Origin: Erythroxylum novogranatense
Lineage: Eukaryota; Streptophyta; Magnoliopsida; Malpighiales; Erythroxylaceae
Reading direction: 5' to 3'
DNA length: 64,000 bases
NCBI GenBank assembly: GCA_029891385.1
Contig: CM057227.1
Span: 97,531,818-97,595,817 of the forward strand
Positions 33,428 through 43,165 of this stretch are shown here, piece after piece; the stretch's first letter is position 1, and every line of letters starts with the position of its first letter. The position numbers and the translations under genes were made by a program. The notes below the pieces were generated by a model. It worked only from the letters and a program-made list of their open reading frames with translations. It was not told the DNA's origin and searched no databases.

Positions 33428-35270
33428 TGATATATGCTTAATTGTTGATATTTTTAATTATTTTTACTTAGCGATTATTGACATAAAAATGATTAAAATA
33501 CTCACTTTAACTCATATTTTATTTTAGGTACAATTTTGGAGCAAATAAATTAAAGTTGGTAGAAAGTACTGCGTTTGGGTTATTTTCTGAAGATTCATAT
33601 TAATTTGTCTTCGTCAAACAAAAATAATAAATATTGGAGCAAGAGAAGACAAAATGAAACATAAAATTCATGGAATAGGGCTGTTGGAAATCATCACTCA
33701 TGTGCATGAAGTTTGCATGTAATTATGTGACTTATTAGCAACATAATTGAAGCTTGAAGAGAGCATAAGGAAGCGTGGAGCAAAAGCAATAGGAAGCAAG
33801 CATTTGAATTGTCACATGAATAGAGGAGTGGGGCGACGCAAGATCAGCACAACGTTTTGAATAAAACGCAGACAACGTCTGCGTCTTACTCAAGACGCAT
33901 AGTACAAGGGGACAGCAAAATTAAATCATCAAATGGAAGGAGATTAAACGCAGCGTGGAAGGAGAGGCGCAACAAGCCAATAGAGAGGGAGGGGCAGCGT
34001 TTTATTAAAACGCAGTGGAGAGCAACACGCAACGTGGAAGCAAGTGGGAGAGCAACCAATGAACCATAGTGAAACGGCAGCGTGGAACGCAAGAAGAGCA
34101 GCTGAGGTTTTATTGAGGTGGACCTTTAATTGTCCGATGGAAGCAAGAGGCTGGGGAGGAGAACACGGAGTGCGGCGCTGGAGCTGCAGCTGGGCGTGAG
34201 CTACGTAGAGGGCTGGAGGCCTACGGCTTGGCGGTGGAGCTTGGGGCTTGGAGTCTACAATCGCATTTGAAGACTAGCGTCACACACAGAACAACCGGAG
34301 AACAAGTGGAAGGTAGACAGGCGGTATACTGGATCTGAGAGAGGAGAGCAATGCTTTAAGTTGATGGGTGACCTTTAATGGTCCCATCAATGCACAGTGA
34401 CACACACGAAAGTGGGCAGCGATTTTAGGGAAGTTTGAGCTCTAATTTTTATTTGTTAATTTCAACTTTAATTAATAGAGGCTAGTATTATGTGTGGCTA
34501 ATTTTTAATCTAGACAAGGTACTTTACGTTTGATGCATGTAGTTCGTGAGACTCTCGTGGTTTAATTGTTTTCGTGAATTTCTTATGTTTATTTAATCTC
34601 CGCGTTTAATTGATTTATTATTGTTGAGTTTGTTGATTAATGCGGCCTGTTAATTAATTAACTTAATAATAAATTGCCGAATAGATTAGTTAATCCATGA
34701 TTGCTGTCTATCGAGTGGCAAATTAATTTCAATTAAGAGGTTAATGGGATTAAATAATTTAGTCTAAATAGATTGCGGGTGTCCGATTCTGTTGGCTAAG
34801 ACGAGGGTCCATTAGAATTTATTGCTGCCATAGATTATATTCTACGGAGCTTTACTCGGGAATAGTCTAATTGGTTAGGGAAATAATCTGCGGAGCTTTA
34901 CTCGGGATTATCGAATAATTACGAATGGATTGGTAGATTTGTGCTGTTCACTGTCTGCTATAACTTTGTCCATAGGAATGAACAAAATTTATATTTTTGA
35001 GTATATGATCGAATTACGATATCAAACGGGAGAGTACCTTGGCTAGGTTTTTATTCATATTATTTCAGTCTTATTTTTAATTTCTTCTTGCGTGATTTCG
35101 TATTTCTAAAATCAATCATTCTCAAATCAAATTGTTATTATTTTTATTTTTGATTTCGCACAAATAAATAATCACTACACTGGTTTCTGTGGTTCGACCC
35201 TATTCACCACTTTACTCGCTTAAGTGTTCTAGAGTAGGAATTTATTTTTGATTGATTTGACACGCCATCA
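33428..35270 (+). repeat. 3' LTR of the Athila-like element (1843 bp)
   Basis: It starts TGATATATGC and ends CACGCCATCA, followed by the ATTAA duplication. It differs from the 5' LTR by scattered substitutions and small indels, mostly in the GC-richer centre. Confidence 0.93.
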
Positions 35271-35275
35271 ATTAA

Positions 35276-35984
35276 TTAGACATTATATTACTACTTATTT
35301 ATGCAGTATCTATCTGCTAGTTCTTTTATAAATGAAATGTGTAAAAACAGAGTTTAATCCATGTTAATGGTTTTTCTTGGTAATTTCTTTTCTATCGATT
35401 TCTGTGAAAAAGACCAGGGCTTTACTTTAGTCTAAGATTACCCATTTTTGAACCACAAATCTAATAGAAAAATGATGCTCCCGACAGTGACATAATTTCG
35501 AGCACTATGATTTCTTTGAACTTTGAAAGCACTTTTATATTTTTTATAAAGTATAAATGAGGCAAGAATGAGAATAGAAATGAAAATATTGCAATATTAA
35601 ATATAAAAATGCTTTCATTATCTAATTATTAACTTTTAAATTATATTGGAAGATAGATTTTTAATGAAGTATAGAGAAGTTATATCTCTGAATGATGTCA
35701 AGAAAAGTTATTACTAATGACTTGACAAAGACCCAGAAGATCTTTTAAAGTTAAGTTTCTACTGTGTATAAGATGATTAACCTAATATTTGAGAAAGACA
35801 GCCTCCTAAATTAAGAAGATCCAACAAAATTAAATAAATTGTCTTTAATTATACACTTATTAATTGACACAACAGTAATCAATCTTGTGGATACACGTAA
35901 CACGTTATTAAATGGCAATTGCTCCTATTTTTCTATTTAAAATTGAGTCCATATGCCTGCTGTAAATACATACAACTTAATTGA
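35276..35984. other. Intergenic sequence between two retrotransposons
   Basis: No gene or repeat was recognised. The composition is AT-rich without obvious structure. Confidence 0.5.
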
Positions 35985-35989
35985 CATAT

Positions 35990-36267
35990 TGTTGTAATAC
36001 ATGCATGTATGGTGTGGATGACTAGGTACATAATATACTATCTATGTACTTCATTTAATTATGTAGAGTTATCCCCTCCCCCTCACTTAATCTCTTCATG
36101 TACTTACGTTATTACTTAGTCTTTTGCCATTCTCTCATTGAATGATGTACATGTACAAGAGTCCTATATAAGGCCATGAAATTTCACTTTGTAGATATAC
36201 AGACGTTGATAAATAATAGAAGTTCATTTTCTTGTTGATTTCTATTTTGGGTATTTTATTTACAATA
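35990..36267 (+). repeat. 5' LTR of the Ty1-copia element
   Basis: 278 bp, with a TATA-type promoter motif CCTATATAAGG at about 36163-36173. It ends TTACAATA where a TTACAACA palindrome of the start would be expected, a one-base departure shared by both LTRs. Confidence 0.95.
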
Positions 36268-36286
36268 CGTTATCAGCACGATCAAG
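36268..36286 (+). promoter_or_regulatory. Probable primer-binding region of the Ty1-copia element
   Basis: CGTTATCAGCACGATCAAG directly follows the LTR. It resembles but does not match the usual initiator tRNA-Met site TGGTATCAGAGC (about 8 of 12 bases). Confidence 0.5.
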
Positions 36287-36483
36287 ACTCTATTGACGTA
36301 GCAAATTTCCCAAGCACGATCAAGATCTAAAGGTGAAGGAAGTTTTCCTCATTTTCTTTGACGTCACAAGGTAAGAATTTAGTATCTTTTATTTATTTTA
36401 TTTTTGCTTTATCATAGTATATATACCCACATACTACTTGGAAGATATATATAAATATATATATTTGTTTTTATATCTAATTT

Positions 36484-37530
36484 TTGTTATTTCTTCTCAA
36501 GTATTTTACCATGTCAAATCTCACAAAGCTTGAGTTCGTTGCCCTTGATATTTCCGGAAAAAATTATCTTTCGTGGGTACATGATGCCGAAATCCATCTT
36601 AATGCTGAAAATCTCGGAGATACTATTAAAGAAGAAAATCAAGCATCCGAGCAAGATCGCGCAAAAGCGATGATTTTTCTTCGTCGCCATCTTCACGAAG
36701 AATTGAAAACCAAGTACCTCACTATTAAGGACCCATTAGTTCTTTGGAAGAATTTAAAAGAAAGATTTGAACACCAAAGAACGATGATTCTTCCAAAGGC
36801 TCGATATGAGTGGATTCACTTACGTTTGCAAGATTTCAAATCCGTAAGTGAATATAATTCAGCATTATTTAAAATTAGTTCCCAGATGGAATTATGTGGA
36901 GAGAAAATTACAGATGCGGATATGTTAGAAAAAACATTTTCAACTTTTCATGCCTCGAATTTGCTCCTGCAGCAGCAATATCGAGAGCGTAGATTCACAA
37001 AGTATTCGGAACTAATTTCTTGTTTACTTGTGGCTGAACAAAACAATGAACTCTTGATGAAAAACCACCAATCTCGTCCAACGGGTTCAACACCATTCCC
37101 CGAAGTGAATGCTGCTTTTTCTCATGGCCGTGGAAGAGGTCGTGGTGGTAGAAGAGGTCGTGGTCGTGGTAGGAATAATTAGACTCGTGGAAATCATTAT
37201 TCCAATTATGAAAACTGAGGGATTAAAAAGAATTCAATAACATGGGTCAGAAATGAGGAAAAATCGGAAAAGAATGATAAGGGGAATAATAATGAAAATA
37301 TTTGTTATCGATGTGGAACTAAAGGCCACCGGTCTCGAGTCTGTCGCGCTCCAAAGCATTTAGTTGAACTTTACAAGGCATCATTGAAAGGAAACGGGAA
37401 AAATGTTGAAGTGAATTTATCAAAACCTGTTGGTCCTACATATGAATCTTCCTTAAACGCAAATTTTGATGTTTCTGATTTTTTTGAAGATCATTATGGC
37501 AATGTTTTGGCTGATGATAAAAATGTTTGA
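36484..37530 (+). pseudogene. gag of the Ty1-copia element, two nonsense codons
   Basis: The likely start is MSNLTKLEFVALDISG at 36511, in the same frame as an upstream ATG at 36484. The capsid-type region holds KNYLSWVHDAEIHL and LWKNLKERFEHQ. An arginine/glycine-rich stretch (GRGRGGRRGRGRG) follows, then TAG at 37180-37182 and TGA at 37216-37218. The frame continues to a CCHC zinc knuckle, CYRCGTKGHRSRVC (from about 37307), and a natural-looking stop at 37528-37530. Without readthrough the nucleic-acid-binding knuckle is lost. Confidence 0.88.
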
Positions 37531-37697
37531 AGATACTTTTTATTTAATATGATCTCCATATTTCTATATGTAATCTTTTTATGTTTTAATATAATTTCTA
37601 TATCTTTTTTTTTTGTAATCTTTTTAGCTGTTATTATTATTTTCTAATACTTAGAATATATTTATGTCACTAGATAATTCAAAATCAACTTGATAAC

Positions 37698-40600
37698 ATG
37701 GAAGATGACATCTGCTTAGTGGACAGTGGCACTACTCACACAATTCTTTGTGATAGAAAATATTTTCTACAATTAACGTTAGCGGAAATTAATGTTAATA
37801 CCATTTCTGGTTCTGCAAATGTAATTGAAGGCTCTGGAAGAGTCCATATTATGTTCCCAAATGGAACAAAATTATACATTGATGATGCATTATACTCTAG
37901 TAGATCCCGAAGAAATCTATTGAGTTTTAAAGATATACGTCGCAATGGTTATCACATTGAAACAACAAATGAAGGGGATGTGGAATATCTTTATATTACA
38001 TCTATTATTTCGAACCAAAAGTTCATATTAGAGAAATTTTCAAGTTACTCATCTGGTTTATATTTCACAAAGATTATGATGGTCGAATCAAATTTTATGC
38101 ATCAAAAGGGCTCCGATCCTAAAACATTTATAATTTGGCATGATCGACTTGGTCATCCAGGTTCTACCATGATGCGACGTATAATTGAAAATACACATGG
38201 ACATCCATTACCAAATAAGAAAGTTCTTTTGCCTAATGAATATTTTTGTTCTTCTTGTGCTCAAGGGAAATTGATTATTAGGCCATCTCCTTCCAAGTTA
38301 CCTTTTGAATCTCCCATTTTCTTGCAAAGGATACAAGGAGATATTTGTGGCCCTATTCATCCTCCATGTGGACCATTTCGGTATTATATGGTTTTAATTG
38401 ATGCTTCCACACGATGTTCACATGCTTGTTTACTTTCATCTCGTAATATTGCTTTTGCCAAATTTCTTGCTCAAATTATAAAGTTACGATCAAGTTTTCC
38501 TGATCATCATATTAAGTCAGTACGTTTAGATAATGCAGGCGAATTTACTTCCAAATCTTTCTATGAATATTGTATGTCTATTGGAATTGATGTTGAACAT
38601 TCCATAGCCCATAATCATACTCAGAATGGTTTAGCCGAATCTTTTATCAAGCTTTTACAACTTATTGCTAGACCTATGCTTATGAGATCAAAACTCCCTG
38701 CATCTACTTGGGGACATGCCATAATGCATGCTGTGTCTTTGGTTCGTATCCGACCGTCAGCATATCATAAGTTTTCCCCATTGCAAATTGTTTTTGATCA
38801 ACAACCAAATATATCTCATCTTCGAATTTTTGGTTGTGCTGTATATATTCCCATTGCGCCTCCTAAACGTACTAAAATGGGTCCCCAACGACGGGTTGGA
38901 ATTTATGTTGGTTTTGATTCTCCATCTATCATTAGATACCTTGAACCCCAAACAGGTGATCTTTTTAGAGCAAGATTCTTAGATTGTCAATTTGATGAAT
39001 CATCTTTCCCGACATTAGGGGAAGCAAAAGGTCTTGAATCAAAAGCACAAGAAATTTGTTGGAATGCACCAACTTTGTCAACTCTTGACACTCCCACAAA
39101 TCAAAGTGAACTGGAAGTTCAAAGAATAATTCATTTGCAAAATGTGGCAAATCAATTGCCTGATAGTTTTGTTGACACTAAGAGGGTTACTGAATCTCAC
39201 ATACCAGCTGCAAATGTTCCTTCACGACTAGTTGTCCCTACTGGAAACTCTGTGGGTATAGCAGTCCATGAATCTAAACTACGCCAAAAACGTGGGAGAC
39301 CTATTGGTGCAAAAGATTATGCTCCTCGTAAGAAACGAGAATCGAAAAATGTTCCAGAAGAGATCCACAACAATCAACAATTGCATATTTCTCAACAATC
39401 AACCCCAGAAGTGGTTCCGGTACCGAAAAATCATGAGATATCTTTAAAATCTAGAAATTGTTGGGAAAGAAATGAAGTTGTTGTTGATCATGTATTTGCA
39501 TATGCAATTGCCTCCGATATAGTAAATGAAAATGAACCTGAGCCTCAATCTGTAGAAGAATGTCGACATACAATTGATTGGCCTAAATGGAAAGAGGCAA
39601 TACAAGTCGAATTGGACTCATTAGTCAAACGTCAAGTATTTGGACCAATAGTCCAGACACCCGAAGATGTTAAACCTGTTGGGTATAAATGGGTTTTTGT
39701 ACGAAAAAGAAACGAGTCAAATGAAATTGTAAGATACAAGGCACGACTTGTTGCACAAGGATTTTCACAAAGACCGGGTATAGATTATGCAGAGACATAT
39801 TCTCCTGTTATGGATGCAATTACATTTAGATATTTAATTAGTTTGTTGGTCTCTGAAGGTCTCGACATACATCTAATGGATGTTGTAACTGCTTACTTGT
39901 ACGGGTCATTAGATAATGACATCTACATGAAAATCCCTGAAGGTTTCAAGATGCCTGATGCTTATAATACAAAACCTCGGTAGATGTACTCTATTAAACT
40001 ACAAAGGTCCTTATCTGGATTAAAACAATCTGGACGGATGTGGTACAATCGCCTGAGCGAATATTTATTGAAAAATGGATACGAAAATGATGTTGTTTGC
40101 CTTTGTGTTTTTATCAAAAAGATGAACTCTGGGTTTGCTATAGTCGCAGTTTATGTTGATGACTTAAACATTGTAGGGACTCCTGAAGAGATCTCTATAA
40201 CTGCTGATTTTTTAAAGAATGAATTTGAAATGAAGGATCTTGGTAGGACAAAATTTTGCCTTGGATTTCAAGTTGAACATTTAACAAGTGGAATTCTTCT
40301 TCATCAATAAGCTTATATTGAAAAGCTATTAAAACAATTTAATATGGATAAATCTTATCCATTGAGTTCTCCAATGGTTGTTCGTTCACTTGATGTAACA
40401 AGAGATCCGTTTCGTCCACGGGAAGACGATGAACAAGTTCTTGGACCAGAAGTTCCATATCTTAGTGCAATAAGGGCACTTTTATATCTAGCAAATTGCA
40501 CTAGACCTGATATAACTTTTGCAGTAAATTTACTTGCGAGGTTTAGTTCCGCCCCGACACGGAGACATTGGAATGGAGTGAAACATATTTTCCGTTATCT

Positions 40601-41153
40601 CCGTGGCACATCTGATATGGGATTGTATTTCCCAAAAGGAGTTAAATCAGAATTGATGGGTTATGCTGATGCTGGATACCTATCTGATCCTCATAAAGCT
40701 CGATCACAAACTGGATATGTTTTCACTTGTGGTAATACTGCTATTTCATGGCGATCAGTAAAGCAAACAATTACCGCTACCTCATCTAACCATTCTGAAA
40801 TATTGGTCCTTCATGAAGCAAGCCGTGAATGTGTGTGGTTGCGGACCATGATACAACATATCAGGAAAACTTGTGGGTTGTTTGTGGAAACTGGCAAGCC
40901 AACATTATTGCATGAGGATAATGCAGGATGCATTTCTCAAATTAAAGGTGGTTTTATAAAGGGTGATCGAACTAAGCATATTTCTCCAAAGTTTTTCTAC
41001 ACACATGAACTATTGAAGAAAGGTGATGTTGACATTTGTAAAATTCGCTCAAGTGACAATCCAGGTGATCTGTTCACAAAAGCATTGCCAACTTCAATCT
41101 TCCAGAAGCACGTGCACAATATTGGGATGCGTCGGCTTAGTGAGTTTGTTTAA
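37698..41153 (+). pseudogene. pol of the Ty1-copia element (protease, integrase, RT, RNase H), two nonsense codons
   Basis: One frame runs through the whole region with stops only at 39981-39983 (TAG) and 40308-40310 (TAA). Protease: DICLVDSGTTHTIL. Integrase: WHDRLGHPG with CSSCAQGK (HHCC), then GDICGP, RLDNAGEF and NGLAESF for the DDE triad. Reverse transcriptase: YKARLVAQGFSQRPG, MDVVTAYLYG and, after the first stop, LSGLKQSGRMWYNRL and YVDDLNIVG. RNase H: GYADAGYLSD, TATSSNHSEI and LHEDNAGC, then the end DNPGDLFTKALP. The frame differs from gag and a gap of 167 bases lies between them, so pol would need its own start or a spliced RNA. The lineage within Ty1-copia was not assigned. Confidence 0.93.
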
Positions 41154-41252
41154 GGGGAAGTAACTTTCCTATGAATCTTGCACTCTTTTTCCTTCGCTAA
41201 GTTTTATCCCACTGGGTTTTCTTGGCAAGGTTTTAACGAGGCAACAATAGTC

Positions 41253-41265
41253 ATCCAAGGGGAAG
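41253..41265 (+). promoter_or_regulatory. Polypurine tract of the Ty1-copia element
   Basis: CATCCAAGGGGAAG immediately precedes the 3' LTR; the AAGGGGAAG core is the likely plus-strand primer. The same AAGGGGAAGT also occurs just after pol at about 41154. Confidence 0.75.
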
Positions 41266-41543
41266 TGTTGTAATACATGCATGTATGGTGTGGATGACTA
41301 GGTACATAATATACTATCTATGTACTTCATTTAATTATGTAGACTTATCCCCTCCCCCTCACTTAATCTCTTCATGTACTTACGTTATTACTTAGTCTTT
41401 CCCCATTCTCTCATTGAATGATGTACATGTACAAGAGTCCTATATAAGGCCATGAAATTTCACTTTGTAGATATACAGACGTTGATAAATAATAGAAGTT
41501 CATTCTCTTGTTGATTTCTATTTTAGGTATTTTATTTACAATA
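41266..41543 (+). repeat. 3' LTR of the Ty1-copia element
   Basis: 278 bp, about five mismatches from the 5' copy by eye. It is followed by CATAT, the target duplication. Confidence 0.95.
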
Positions 41544-41734
41544 CATATCATATTGACCAATGAGGAAGATAAGAGGTAAAACAAGTCAGAATTGGAGCTT
41601 TAGTGGAAGTGAATTGCTTTAAGTTTGTCACAAAGGCATTAAAAATTCTGTGATCTTCTTTAGATCTCAAGAAAAGATAATGCTAAGACAAAAATTTAGG
41701 CTACCAAAAACGCCTTCCAATCAATATGAAGAAT

Positions 41735-41915
41735 AATATATGTGGACAGCCCCACTGGATCTGAAGTTCGCTGCTTTCCAACAAGTTGCAGACACTGGAC
41801 CCAAAGCCGAAATAGCTGGGTAGACATGTCGTTCACTCCAAATGTATGCATTCCTCACATCATCCAAAAAGAACTCATCATTACCAAACACAAGAAAATC
41901 ATCTGCCTGTCCTCA
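41735..41915 (-). other. Candidate terminal exon of an unrecognised minus-strand gene
   Basis: On the minus strand an open stretch of about 60 codons begins after GAGGACAG, an acceptor-like sequence. It encodes GQADDFLVFGNDEFF, NAYIWSERHVYPAISALG and TCWKAANF, and stops at a TGA near 41730. Composition and amino-acid usage look more like coding sequence than the surroundings, but no family was recognised. It lies 1 kb downstream of another candidate exon on the same strand, and the copia element sits just beyond its end. Confidence 0.3.
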
Positions 41916-42561
41916 GAACCCAATCTATGATTGCCCAAAAGAATGCGACTGTTTAGTGTTTATATATATATACTGTCAACTGTCTTTCCCCCCCTAATGT
42001 TAATAGCTATCAACTGTTGACTGCTAAGAAACATCTTACTCTTTATAGGTACGTATTTCTTTAGTTCTTACTATCCCATTTCCTTAAATACAACTTTATA
42101 TACTACGTGATAGAAACCTCAAACCTATCCTGTTTGTTCTTTAGGGTTTTACGTTCTTTTCTTTTCCTTTTCATTTGCTTGCTGGATAGAAAATGACTAG
42201 AAACATAAGATTTACACAGCTAAAAAAAGAAACCCAACAGCAATAAATAACTCTGAAACCACTGCATGTTTCCTGAAAAACAATCATTCTTCTGTAACGA
42301 TATGAGTTTCCCAGATCCCGTCTCACAAAGAATTTCCAAAACGTCATCATTCGCATAACCTTTTACATGAAAATTTCAACCAAACACTAATGATTAAAAT
42401 TGTTCAACCTCGTCAGGAGAGGGAAAGCAATGGACTCTTGAAAATTTTCAGAACAGTTCCGACAGGAAGAAGACGTAAACCAGATCGGGGGAGGAAGAGA
42501 GTGTTTGAATTAAACAAAATCAGTGAGAAACAGATAGGAAGACAGATTAGATAGATCTTAC

Positions 42562-42679
42562 CCTTGCCCCTCGAGCTTTCTTTCCCCCCATTGACTTCCG
42601 ATGCCCCAACAAGACCCAAAGTCTTTGTACCCGCATACGACATATTCCATTTATTGGGATATGGCGTATGTAGCCACAT
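42562..42679 (-). other. Candidate first exon of a minus-strand gene, divergent from kinase gene 1
   Basis: The minus strand opens ATGTGGCTACATACGCC at 42679. It encodes a short peptide containing MSYAGTKTLGLVGASEV and ends at AGGGTAAGATC, a good donor at 42561. A TATA-like TATAAATAAAGG lies just upstream at about 42695. A frame of 88 codons could also run through without splicing to 42413. The first 20 codons resemble nothing I can name. About 490 bp separate this from the kinase start, so a shared bidirectional promoter is possible. Confidence 0.3.
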
Positions 42680-43085
42680 AGTATTTTTCCTTTATTTATA
42701 CCATCAAACGAAACCAGCCAGTAGGCTTGGACAATAAAAGTCAGTACCAAGAACAAAAGAGCAATTACGCTTCTATCATTTATGACAGTAAACAGAATCT
42801 GACTCCCATATATCCATTTCTATTCATCAGGACTACCACCAACCTCACACCAAATCATTCTGAAAATGACCCACGACGTTACTCTACGGCCTACGCTACA
42901 TACTCTCACGTGCCACGCGGTTTAGAGGCTGAAAACTGATGAACAATTAAATTAAATTGACTTCTTTTCACTTCCGCAACACTAAACAAACACCTAATCG
43001 GTTTATCTTTATTACAAAAAGCATCTCGTTTTATGACATATGCAGTAGGTACCATATAGTCTCAACTCTTTCATTTAGTATAGTC

Positions 43086-43095
43086 CATATATAAT
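43086..43095 (+). promoter_or_regulatory. TATA-box candidate of kinase gene 1
   Basis: CATATATAATATC lies about 75 bp before the start codon at 43166, a suitable distance for a short 5' UTR. Confidence 0.45.
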
Positions 43096-43165
43096 ATCAA
43101 AACTTGGGAGATCTTCCCATTATCTATTTAGATTGCTTTAACTCAGTCTGTATTCAAATTCAGAA

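Larger units (their letters stand above)
28667..35270 (+). mobile_element. Athila-like Ty3-gypsy retrotransposon derivative, complete ends, pol missing
   Basis: Two long terminal repeats (28667-30516 and 33428-35270) start TGATAT and end GCCATCA. Identical ATTAA 5-bp target duplications flank the element (28662-28666 and 35271-35275). The primer site TGGCGCCGTTGCCGGGGA fits the 3' end of tRNA-Asp, as in Athila/Tat elements. The internal region is only about 2.9 kb and encodes the C-terminal part of gag. Protease, reverse transcriptase, RNase H and integrase are absent. The LTRs are very similar, so insertion was fairly recent and the deleted form was probably mobilised by a complete relative. 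Confidence 0.9.
35990..41543 (+). mobile_element. Ty1-copia retrotransposon, nearly complete, recently inserted
   Basis: Two 278-bp LTRs (35990-36267 and 41266-41543) start TGTTGTAATAC and end TTTACAATA. Identical CATAT duplications flank them (35985-35989 and 41544-41548). By eye the LTRs differ at about five positions, under 2%. Gag lies at 36484-37530. Pol, at 37698-41153, has the order protease, integrase, reverse transcriptase, RNase H that defines Ty1-copia. Coding is interrupted only by nonsense codons (37180, 37216, 39981, 40308). The element is 5554 bp, a normal length for the family. Confidence 0.95.

Noticed and set aside
37180..40310. Programmed stop-codon readthrough as an explanation for in-frame stops in the Ty1-copia element
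   Set aside because: Four stops lie at unrelated positions, including inside conserved reverse transcriptase, which fits inactivating mutation better than programmed recoding.
41742..41930. 62-codon plus-strand frame
   Set aside because: It overlaps the candidate minus-strand exon, whose amino-acid composition looks more natural; the plus frame looks like its shadow.
42727..42939. 70-codon plus-strand frame between the candidate minus-strand exon and kinase gene 1
   Set aside because: No family features, no splice or promoter context; probably chance.
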